A DNA stretch of 64,000 bases. Origin: Melieria omissa. Its lineage: Eukaryota > Arthropoda > Insecta > Diptera > Ulidiidae. Position numbers and translations under genes: made by a program. This document shows, in pieces, positions 35,223 through 45,854 of this stretch. Each line of letters starts with the position of its first letter. Within the stretch, counting starts at the first letter, position 1. The DNA is taken from NCBI GenBank assembly GCA_963971225.1, contig OZ020269.1:108633486-108697485 (forward strand), written 5' to 3'. The notes beneath the pieces were generated by a model. The model saw only the letters and a program-made list of their open reading frames with translations. It had not been told where the DNA came from and ran no database searches.

Positions 35223-38200
35223 CATTAATTTAATAAAACTGTTCGGAATAGTTGGAATTGTTTTGAGTTTGTTTGTTGAATAATTTTTGGGTTTTGTTAT
35301 TCTGTGTTTTACATCTTTTAATTTAACTAAATTGATTAATTGGGTGGCTCAACAATTGTTTATTTGTTTGAATTTGTTTTATTTTATCGTATTTTCTGTT
35401 TAATGTTTACGTTTTAAATTACATTTTACGACGTTGGTTTGAATAACTTCATTTTAATTTATTTAAAAAACTGCAATAAAATGAACAAAGCAACACATAT
35501 GCGGACTGAAGAAGCAAACACATACACGCAGCCATAAACGAGAGCACCTAAAAAGTGCGCAGAGCGAAAGCGAGTGGCCGCAACGAGTCGGAATCGGAGG
35601 TGGCGTCATCATTATTGCTTCAAAGCGATGAGGCAGAAATCGGTGCGGCGGCACGGAGAAGCCAAGATGCATTTTAATATACTCGCAGCCAGTTGTGTGA
35701 TGTCTCATTTGTTTGTCATAAACAAACACGCACACACTCGGACAAACGCCGGCATGCAGAGGATGCGAAAAGTGCAGCACAACCCGACAGCGACTTGAGT
35801 GGTGCAGCGGGGATGCAGTGGAAGTGCCCATAAGGAAGAGTCAGCGCTGCTCTTATGATTTTCATTAAATTTTAAACATTTGCATAACATTTGTAATTAC
35901 AAAATGAACAACAACAACAACAGCAGCAGTAGCAGCAGCAACGCCGACGACAAATGTTGCACAGCCAGAGCGAAAAAACGCCATGGGCGTTGCTTTGTCG
36001 CCTTAGCGCGAAGAGCGTTGAGCAAAAAGTGTTTGCGCGCAACTTCACACTTCACATGTACGCGGGAAATTCACGCGCAATATTGCTGATCCTCGAGCCG
36101 CCGGGCTGCCGGCAGTGGGGGACCGCCAGAAGCGCGTCTCTGCGGCGGCTGCATTTGCCAAATTGCAGTGCCAGACATGCGGGTAGCAATGTGCAACAGA
36201 TGAAAGCGCGAAAAAGTCTCGCCCGAAACACAACCAAAACAACAATAACAACAACAACGATCCGAACAAATGGCAATTGCTGTGTGGCGCTCTCATGCGT
36301 CTCCGGGCCGCGTAATTATATTTTGCGACAGTTTGCAATTATAAACCGAACGACTGCCAGCGCCCCTCTCGCGCCGCTTTTCGAAAACTGAAGCGGAAAC
36401 AAAAGAACAAAACGCACAAAGGCAGCAACAAATAAAAGCCACTTGTGCGTCACCGACAGCATTGCGTCTTGCAGTTGAGATTTTCTGAAACCTCGCGGCA
36501 CAGTTTTCGAAAAAACTAAAGGAAAAAGTGATTTTTACGATTGTCCATATGGACGCAAGAATGCCGCAAGTGCCGCTGTGCGCTGCGGCCAGCGACCACC
36601 AATTCACTCATAAAGTCGGGGCAGACACAATCTATTAGAAATACAGTGAAGCGCGTTCAAGTGCCGCCTTTGAAAAGTCCAAATCGCTGCGGACTAAAGC
36701 AACACGCCGCCAGTTGTCGCCAAACGCTGCGCCGTGCGGACAATGCGTGGCTTCACTGTCGCCATATCGGTTGACCATCGAAACGTGTGGCCCGGCGCTG
36801 TCTGGCTGACAATTCGGCTGCGGCAATTCATCTGCAGATGAAAGCACGTTGCGCGTTGCACGTTGTGTGTCTGTCTGCAATGCAGAGTCGGTCGCTGTGC
36901 CGAAATATCGCTTGTGCCAAGTTCAAAATTGTATGCACACACGAAATTTGGCGTCTTTCGTCTGCTTCACAAAAAATACCAAAATATTACAAATGGTAAT
37001 TACAAAAATTTCGACAACTTTACAAATGTTGTCTGTTCGCACTTTTGTTTTTCATGTCGGGAATTGGATTTTTGGCGTTTTGCACAACTTGAAATGGGCG
37101 CGAAGAGTGAGGCCGATGTGCGGTGAAGGGTGTTGGAATTTGGAAAACGTATTTACAGCGTCATAGGACATGGACACCAATACAAACAGACGTGCGAAAA
37201 CAAGGTGTGATATTTAGTTGGTTTACTACAATTTAATTTGTTGTAACACGTCTGTCAATTTGAATAGTTTAAATGAATTTAATTGATTAATTTTAAGAAT
37301 TCCTAATTGAAAACTCCTTTCAAAACTGGCCGAAAGGCTTCGGTTCCGAATGGCGCAAGCATCACAAATTAAATCTGCCAACTCGAGCCACAAACGTCAT
37401 TCATTAAAAATGACATTTTTCTAATTTTCCTTATGCACACTTATTACAGTTAATTCCACAACCATTTACGCACAGCTAACTGAAATCAAATCGCTTCGAA
37501 TCCAATCGAATCGAGTCGAGACAACGCAACATCCAGGGGCGTTTTGTGGGGTGAGCGTTGACTCGTTGTCAAGAGAATTCAAATCTTACAAATATCAAAA
37601 ACTGTCCAACTGGCATGTAAATAGCAACAACAACATGACAGCAACATCGGCTGTAAATCGAATTTAGTTCCAGTCGAAACGGTGCAAACTGCGCGCATTC
37701 CACGCGCTTCGAGCGTTTTAGCCAATATTTAGCGTTCAGGTTGGCCGCGTCTATTTTTAGGCCTTCGGTAATTTTCAGCACACTTTACGACGATTTTATT
37801 TGAATTTCATGTCGTTTTTGTTTTAGTTGTCGCTGTTGCTGTGTGTGTTTGTTGTTGATGTTGGACAAGTTTTCACTTTATGCTTTTTGGAAGACGCTGT
37901 GCGGCGTTGTGGGCTTTGGCAGCGCTGCCGCGACACTGCACCGCTTTATGAGAGATGTGTGTGTCACACACACACAGCACATATGATATGATATATCTAT
38001 GTCTAAATTTGTATTTTTCGAGCATCTTCATTTTGGGCTTTTCGCTGTTTGTGCTGCTTTGGACGTTGTTCTAGTTGTCGGTTGTCTGTTGCTGGCTGGC
38101 GTAGTGTCGCGTTGTGCTGTGTTTCGTTGCGTTGCGCTGTCTCATCCAACAGCCGCCGCCCACTTTACATGCTCCAGCTGAGCTGGCCCCGTCCGCCGTC

Positions 38201-38830
38201 CCACAGCCGCGGCAGCATGCGCGAAATTCTCGCGCTTCCGCATATGACGACATGCGACTTGCGCTGCCGACTAACAGACCGGCTTTGTTGCTGTAGCTTT
38301 TGATGTTTGGTGGTTTGGCTAGTAATGTGCAGCACGCTGGCAGCCGTTCCATATGCAAGGCGGTCGTCGCTGTAAGCGCGTTACAGCCGCGTTTCCACGC
38401 TCACATTTCGATGTCGCGATTAATTGTGCGTAGCGCGACGCGCACCGACAGCAGCGACAGAGTGAGTTGTGTTGGCGACTTTAAAAATAGTTGTAGACTA
38501 AATCCAAATTCCATTTTATATTTACACAAATATTTCGGCCAAATATGAAATGAAACAACTTTGCTCTTCACTGCTAAAATTGAGGAGGCAGCTTCACTGC
38601 TTCTTCTCAGCAGCCATATTGAGTAGCTGACAAAAACCGTTAGCAAGAAAACATTTTCCTACATAATCGTTTTTTTTTTTAACAAAATTAAGTATGTGTC
38701 AACATTGTGTTAAAGGGGCATCTATTGACAAACAAGTCTTCAATAAGATTGAACTTTAATTCAAAACAAAATTTGGCATAGTGAAATTAATAAAGTGTGC
38801 CAGATAGCAGGAACTCTCTCTTCATCGAGG
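35223..38830. other. Noncoding region, CAA/CAG repeats
   Basis: It contains AAC then CAG triplet runs at 35908-35942 and a CA run near 37968-37978. The sequence near 36380-36660 is A-rich and leader-like, but no convincing start or splice pattern was found. Overlapping frames on both strands at 36045-36391 look like low-stop sequence, not genes. Confidence 0.5.
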
Positions 38831-39524
38831 TTGATAGAAAACAAGGTTACGACATCAATGACAGGAAAATTGACGTAGTGACGTAGTACGTATCGTTTCA
38901 AACTGTCAAGGAACAGTGGGACGGGTACGATCTTTTACAAAATTAATATTTCCATAAAAACATTATATGAAGTGCATATGAAGTTATTTACTTCGTTTCA
39001 TTGTATTTAATATAATTTATAATATATATATAATTTATAAATTGCTTAGAGCTCTGTGTTACCAATATAACACTCTTGCTATTTAAGATAGTTATATATA
39101 TTTTATTCAAAATACTATTTTTCAATATTTTATATCAATTCATATTTTAATTGTTTCATCAATATTATATCATTGATAGAAAACAAGGTTACGACAGCAA
39201 TGACAGGAAAATTGACGTAGTGACGTAGTGACGTAGTACGAATCGTTTCAAACTGTCAAGGAACAGTGGGACGGGTACGATCTTTTACAAAATTAATATT
39301 TTCAAAAAAAGATTATATGAAGTGCATATGAAGTTATTGACTTCGTTTCATTGTATTTAATATAATTTATAATATATGGTATATATAATTTATAAATTGC
39401 TTAGAGCTCTGTGTTACCAATATAACACTCTTGCTATTTAAGATAATTATATATATTTTATTCAAAATACTATTTTTCAATATTTTATATCAATTCATAT
39501 TTTAATTGTTTCATCAATATTATT
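38831..39524. repeat. Tandem duplication, 342-bp period
   Basis: Unit 1 (38831-39172) and unit 2 (39173-39524) start with TTGATAGAAAACAAGGTTAC and are nearly identical to the end (TTGTTTCATCAATATTAT). Unit 2 has one more copy of a short TGACGTAG repeat (three in place of two, near 39215-39238) and an extra GGTAT in the AT palindrome near 39375. The unit is AT-rich except for its first 110 bases. There is no ORF. It may be a two-copy remnant of a satellite or a local duplication. Confidence 0.95.
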
Positions 39525-42500
39525 TTTAAAAATAAAAACGATCAGGTTCTGTATATGATTCCCATTTTAACTTGAAGGAAATTAGTCCTCCTCATCAAAT
39601 TCTTTCAGTAATGAAAGTGCTACTGTCGCGTCTACAAAAGTTCCCAAAACTTGTAAAAATCTTAATAAATATTAACAACGCAACATACGGCACAACAATC
39701 ACGAATATTTAAATTTTGTATTATTTTGCCGACATTGGCCCACTGCACACTTCATTGTTTACGTTTTGTTTTTTATAAAAAACTCATTACAATTGTTGCA
39801 AACTGTTTTCACGAAAACGTTAACTTTTGTATTTTGTATTATTCCAAAGATTCCACACCGTTTTGGTCAAATTGTCACGTTAAATAGTAACAAAATTCAA
39901 AAAATGCTATTGACCAATCAAATTTTTCATAACGAATGAAAATAATTTAAGGTGCCCAATTGACATAGGATTCAAATTTTATTTTTATTTTTTTCTTTTC
40001 AAGATGAGGAAAAATACAAGGAGAAGCAAGATTCTAAGCTAAATTCTGCACATGTCATTGCAGAATTGGCAGAACTTGATTAAACTGTAACAAAATATGT
40101 GCATAAACGTGTTTTCAGTCTTAAAAAGGAATATACGTACGAATAATAAAAATAAAATATTACACTCTGAAATGGTCACCTTATAAATTTTCACCAGTGA
40201 CGTCATCAGCCGGGTGTCGTAATCATTATTTTATCATTCTTGCTCTTCATCGTACACTTATTTTCTGACAGTTAGTGTCATTTTGCTGACAAATGTCATA
40301 ATTCATAACCCGTCTGTACTGTATGACAAAATTTCAAAATAAATTGTTGTTTGAAAATACGTTCTGCACCAAAATCGACACCAAAAACGCACCTACATAC
40401 CAGGAAAAACGTGCTGTCTCTGCAAAAAACGCACGGCAATGCAGATCCTATGTTTTTCTAACATAAAGTACATTACGAAAATATATATTTAACATATGGA
40501 GTACTGAAAGTAAATTTTATATTTAACGACAACACAAATAAAGGTTAATCGAACAGACACAAATAAATTGACAATTGCCACTCAGAGAAATAAGTGTACG
40601 TCATCTACCTGGTACACTTTATTCATTTCACTATGAAATTTGGCAGTGGAATTGCCTTTTTTTTTTGTATGATGCGCTTTACCGTTAATATGTGATTGGG
40701 GTTGTGCAGTAACATATCGCACAAAAGGCCACAATTCCAACTCACTGAATTATGAGACAGCAAGTTTTGCCATCCTTGCTGGACGTAATGCGATTTTAAT
40801 GTCAGTTTTGGCATTGTTGAATGCAATTCGAGTTTCTCTCGGCGGCAGTAATTGGAGCATATTTTTGCTGTCGTATTGCAAAATTTCCCTCATTTGTGTA
40901 AAATTCAGCAGTTTCGGCATAATTAAATCAAACAACAACAACAAGAACAACAATAACAAATTATACGTGTAATGAGAAAATTTGTGTGCAAAAAAACTGC
41001 TGACATTCGCAGCCGGCGCCGTCAGCAACGCCAGCATTGGCAGGAACGCATTCGGGCCGCCATGGGACATGTGAGCCACATGCGGGAAGCGCAATCTGCA
41101 TTTGGCTCCACGCAAAATACGCAAAATTGGCACACTGGCGAATTTGTTCAACTTACTACACTCGATACTTCAGATCATGTGGGGTCTGCAGGTCTGTTGA
41201 CGTTAATCGACGTAATGATTACGCAAAGTATGCAAACAGCTACAAATAATTGCTACGAGCGCATTAAGTTCTGGTCTCATACATCATGCAAATTAAGAAT
41301 ACATATCTATCAGTAATGGTTACCGCCTATGAATAATGCAAATAAGTTGGATTGTGACAAGCGTGGTTATTGGTTCCTATGAATCGAACCACTTTACAAC
41401 TGTTATGAATTTTAAGTAGGGATCCATCAAAATAAACTATAGTTTTTACAAACCAAGAATGGAAATAGGAAAACTACACTTCGATCGATGATGCTACTTT
41501 CTTTTCGTTGATGCCATAGAGCTCTTTGTTCTGATTATTGCACGCGTCTACTTGGATCAAATGCCAACTGTCGGTTCAAATCAACGAATTTGCTGTATTT
41601 TCATGATTTACCCCAATTAGCTATTAGCACCATTTCAATACATTGTATGTCTTTATGAAAATCTTGAAGAAGCGCTAATTCTAATCGGAAACTGATACAA
41701 GCACAGCCCAGCGCCGGATCAGCGTACGTCATAAATTTCAAATGCAGCAGCAAAAATGTACTCAGAAAGACAAACTAGTAATCTAAAGTGCTCATTAAAT
41801 GATTATTTTCGAAAGCAGGAGCCTCGCTGCTCCTGGCTGCTAATCGCAAATAGAACAACGCTGCGGCAGCTACGGCCAGGGGTCGCTCTTGATTCAGTGG
41901 AGCAGCGCGTTGCGTTGAAAATTAATTCCTTATCGCTCGCGGCGCTGGCCGTTCATAAACATCCCAATAAAATTCACAATCGGCAGCGCTACTGGACCAG
42001 CTTGTGGAAACCGCCCAGCCGATGATGGCAGAACATATTTCGACACGCTTGTGTCGGTGGCTGATGCCAAGAGGTCACCATAAAGTAGTTGAATGTTTTT
42101 CAAATGTTGTGTTATATTAAAATGTAGACAGCGCTGCTGATAATCGTCGCCTCGAAATGGAGGCAATTGAAATGCAAACAGTCTGAAGGGTCCGCTGGAC
42201 ACGCTACACTTTGAAAAAGTCCTAACGAAAAATGTTATAGATTATTAACATTTATAAAGTGTAAACGCAACTCGTTGCATGTAGTTTTTTGAAAATCACT
42301 TCAGATTGCAGTGAACTGGACTGGGACGGGACTGTTGAACAAAGTCCAGAGCATCACAATTCATGAAAATTTGTTTTCAACTTATTTACAAATCGGTGTT
42401 TTGTATTCAGCGTAAACCAGCTGAGCGTTATTCGACTTGACGTAATGAAGCTATTTGTTAAAATATTTTGAATAGAAAAAAGTGCGAAATTTGTGCGGTT

Positions 42501-42916
42501 CTGCGTTTTTGTAGTCTAACGAACGAGTGGCTCCGATTGGCAAAGTTTATCAGCTCTGATGAACCCGACGAATTGGTAGCATTTCTTGACGCTGTTTTTG
42601 GTTGCATGGATACAGTTTACACGACTTGTATAAGTTTTGCGTAATCTTTAAAAATACGACTTGGATTTTATTAAATATTTTGAAATATTTGTATGTGCCT
42701 GTCAGCCGCTCGACGAGTGCACCAGGGGTCAGGGGTGTGTACACGTACGCATCTGAATCAATCTGAATAATGTCTTTGTATTTACTGAAGACTGCCCAAG
42801 ACGGCTGTCGTCTCTGCACAGACGCCAGTTATTGTGGTCGTTGCGTAATTCTGTGTTTGGGGTGAAGTCATTGAAAAAATTGGCACACGTTAACCTAATC
42901 ACTGCGCTGGGCTACG
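39525..42916. other. Noncoding region, no gene seen
   Basis: AT-rich to about 40600, then mixed. It contains the palindrome TGACGTCA at 40198-40205, a small hairpin at about 40592-40622 (stem AGTGTAC with GTACACT) and a CAA-type run at 40931-40960. Frames up to 133 codons (40750-41151 minus) have no motif. Confidence 0.55.
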
Positions 42917-42918
42917 TA

Positions 42919-44218
42919 CAGGGTTTTCCAACAAGAGGTGTTATTTTGGTATTCAAAGAAAAATGCAATTTTTTGAGATAAATGATCGGATGTTTATTTC
43001 ATAATAAAGAGGAAGGTATGCCATTAATAATGAAAAACAACATCAGCCAAATGGCCACCACGACCACGCTTACGGACCACGGACCACGGACCATATCCTT
43101 TTTATGAAATTTTCCATAACCAAATCGCAAAGTGGCTGCCCTATGTCCTCGATAGCCTCACGAATTCTATCTGTGAGGTCTTGAATCGACGCTGGGCTGT
43201 TGGCGTACACCTTATCTTTCACGTGGCCCCAAAGGAAAAAGTCGCAAGGTGTTAAATCACAATATCTCGGTGGCCAATTGTGATCACCTCTTCCAGAGAT
43301 AACACGGTCCGGAAACTTTTCCCGTAAAAGAGCAATGGTTTCGTTGCTTGTGTGGCACTTAGCGCCGTCTTGTTGAAAGTAAACGTTGTCCAGATCAATA
43401 CCATCCAACTCCGACCATAAAAAATCATTAATCATCTCTCGATAGCGCAATCCATTCACCGTAACTGTTGATGCAACCTCATTTTCGAAAAAGTAAGATC
43501 CAATGACTCCGCCGGACCATAAACCCCACCAAACAGTCACACATTGAGGATGGAGAGGCTTCTCAACAATAACTCTTGGGTTTTCCGAGCCCCAGATGCG
43601 ACAATTTTGCTTGTTGATCATCAGTCAAGATGATTTTTCGATGGAATTCCGGATCATTTTCATGCATTTCAAGGACCCAATCAGCAAAGACACGACGTTG
43701 TTGATGATCGGTCGGCTTGAGTTTTTGTGTTAAATGAACTTTATAAGCCTTAAGACCCAAGTCTTTATGCAAAATACGGTGTAATGACGTTTTTGGAATG
43801 CCCAATTCCAAAGAACGACGAGGAATCGACAAACCTGGGTTTTCTTCAACACTTTGGGCTACAGCAGCAATATTCTCAGTTGTTCTTGAGCGACGTGCTC
43901 GGGTTTTATTCTTCACATCACTAACTTGTCCCAACAGCTCGAATTTGTCTACCAATTTCTGTATTGCGGTCCGACAAGGTGCTTCACGACGACCCAAAAA
44001 TGCTTTAGTTTTGCGAACTGTGACTGCAAGATTTTCATTCATTTTTCATTTTTGTAGTGAATTTTAATAATTTCAATGCGTTGTTGAAGCGTGTATCGTT
44101 TCATTTTTAGTAATGGCGTAGTTTCTACTTGTCAAATGTCAGAGAATAAAAGCTTCAAAAGTGACAGCTACCGAAATACCGGGTGATTCAAAATAACACC
44201 TCTTGTTGGAGAACCCTA
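42919..44218 (-). mobile_element. Rosa-like (DD41D) mariner element, both ends present, 1.3 kb
   Basis: Both ends carry an inverted repeat: CAGGGTTTTCCAACAAGAGG at 42919, and on the other strand TAGGGTTCTCCAACAAGAGG from 44218, each followed by TGTTATTTTG. TA flanks both sides (42917-42918 and 44219-44220), the Tc1/mariner target duplication. The total of about 1300 bp is the usual length of a complete mariner-like element, and a single transposase gene occupies the minus strand. The spacing between the second and third catalytic Asp is 41 residues by direct count, the DD41D arrangement described for rosa of Ceratitis rosa. The gene is broken, so this copy could only move with help from another transposase. 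Confidence 0.95.
43024..44104 (-). pseudogene. DD41D mariner transposase, frameshifted
   Basis: Translation would start at 44104 (MKRYTLQQRIEIIK). The HTH region continues, and the middle reads ELGIPKTSLHRILHKDLGLK. The catalytic parts seen are ILTDD, YFQQDGAKCHTSNE and NWPPRYCDLTPCDFFLWG. Three lesions are visible. A small insertion with a stop (near 44042) falls after about 21 codons. A short deletion with frameshift near 43605-43625 removes the residues just after the first catalytic Asp. A tandem expansion of GGACCAC at 43074-43092 shifts the frame before the C-terminal VVFHY end at 43024. The other reading frames remain long (183 and 159 codons), which suggests recent decay. Confidence 0.93.
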
Positions 44219-44220
44219 TA

Positions 44221-45228
44221 GTTGACTTTTGACTAGTATTTTCAGCACAGAACAAACCAGCGCAAGTTGCAATGACATCACTTGGAAGTGGGGCAGACGC
44301 TGGTGGCGGTGCGACTGCGACGTGTGCAACCCATTCGATAGGAAATTCCAGCCGCGCCGCCAGACTAGCGGAATAATAAGTTACCATCAATAAACAAACA
44401 AACAACCGCAAAATCAAAACAAACATCTCAAATATGACTGCAGTAACACGAAGGAACGAGAGCATTGCGGCATACACCAGAAATTGTCGCATGCCAAAGG
44501 CCATAAAAAGTAAAAACATTTTCCATAAATCGGCGCAAACATGCCATGGCAGCCAACAACAACAAACAAGTGCAACAATCGGTGACGGCAGAGCAGCGCA
44601 GAAATTATTGAACTTCGAATGCAATGGTTGCGGCAAAAACAACAACACCGACAACAGCTCAAGCATTGCCACATCGGGCCAAAGGCACTAATTGTTATGG
44701 TCAAAACAACCGAATGCAGCGAAAAAGTAAAACAAACAATTTACGTAGCAGCGCGCGCGACGGCCAATGGGCGCATTGGTGAGCAAACACGGCGGAGAAG
44801 ACCTTGTCGGCAGCCTTGCCTCACCTTGCCACGTTGGAGTGCAGTGCGTTGTGTTACTTGTCTTGGCCGCGTTCGATGTTTGACTTGCGCGCCGACTGCC
44901 GGTTTGCCGTTGGTCGTTTTATGGCCAATATGTGCGCGCTGCATGTGGCAGACCGCATGTCACTCCCTTCGTTACTCTAACAGTCGTCAATTGCAATTCA
45001 AACAACGTACACAACGAGCAACAAAGCATAACTGACAAAACCAACAGTCAAGTCGCATGCGCAGCCGCACAGACTTCTGCGTACCCTAAACAGAAATGAA
45101 CGCCAACGAATCGGAGCGATTTTCGCACTGCACAAACTGAGTGCTGGGCAGCTGAGAATCAATTCGCCAACAAGAACTTTCAACCTTTTTCTTGGTAAAT
45201 TTGTTTTGTTGTAGACGTTTGCAATGCA
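44221..45228. other. Noncoding region, no gene seen
   Basis: A minus frame (44139-44672, 177 codons) begins inside flanking DNA, ends inside the rosa-like element and shows only hydrophobic low-complexity sequence, so I do not accept it. CAA-rich text near 44540-44660. Confidence 0.5.
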
Positions 45229-45854
45229 GTTGCGACCAGTGTTGCCGTTTTGGTCAAATTGGACCAAAATTGGTAGCTTCGTTTCCTAAATTAAGGCTTT
45301 GGTAGGTTGGTTGGTTTGTTGTGATTTTCAAGGAATTTTGGTAGGCAACACACTGCATTAATACATTTTCTATTAATTTTTGTATGATTTTAAAATCTCT
45401 GCGTGCCAACCCAGTATTTGAGGAAGGATGTAAAAAAAAAATGCAAAATGTCAGAAAGAGCCATTTACACGAAGGCTTTTTCTTAATGCGTTTTTTTTCA
45501 ATGCTCTTTTGAAGTTGCTGCGTAAATCTTCATGCATTTACATGAAGACTTTTTACTTTTTTGACGTTTAAGCGGCCAAATTCATTCACATTTTCGCGTA
45601 GTTTTTGATATTTTCATTATTAAAAAAAAGGTTTAAACAAAGAAGAAATTATTGAAAATTCGCGCTTTTATTCATTCTGTAAAAAAGGTCCTGTGCAAGA
45701 AGACGAATCATGGACAGGTAATTTATTTGCAAAAGTTTTTATGAAGAAAATATTAAATTTTATTAAATTTTAAATTTATTCTGGTAGGCTGAGATTGATT
45801 TTGGACCAATTTTGGTAAGAGAAAAAAATTCTTAGTGGCAACACTGGTTGCGAC
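45229..45854. mobile_element. hAT-type non-autonomous element with 8-bp target duplication
   Basis: The element spans 45237-45846 (610 bp). Its ends are CAGTGTTGCC and, inverted, CAGTGTTGCC: a perfect 10-bp terminal repeat. A subterminal word, TTGGACCAAAATTGGTA, recurs inverted at the other side as TACCAAAATTGGTCCAAAA. The 8-mer GTTGCGAC flanks it on both sides (45229-45236 and 45847-45854). An 8-bp target duplication with CAG-starting ends of this kind is diagnostic of the hAT superfamily. There is no transposase inside, so it is a MITE. It is AT-rich internally. Confidence 0.93.

Noticed and set aside
39200..39240. GACGTAGTG words similar to part of mir-989
   Set aside because: The match is short, lies in a tandem repeat and has no hairpin.
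40592..40622. Small hairpin with stem AGTGTAC as a microRNA
   Set aside because: The stem is only about 11 bp, far too short for a precursor.
44139..44672. 177-codon minus-strand frame
   Set aside because: It starts in flanking DNA and ends inside the rosa-like element, so it cannot be a conserved gene.
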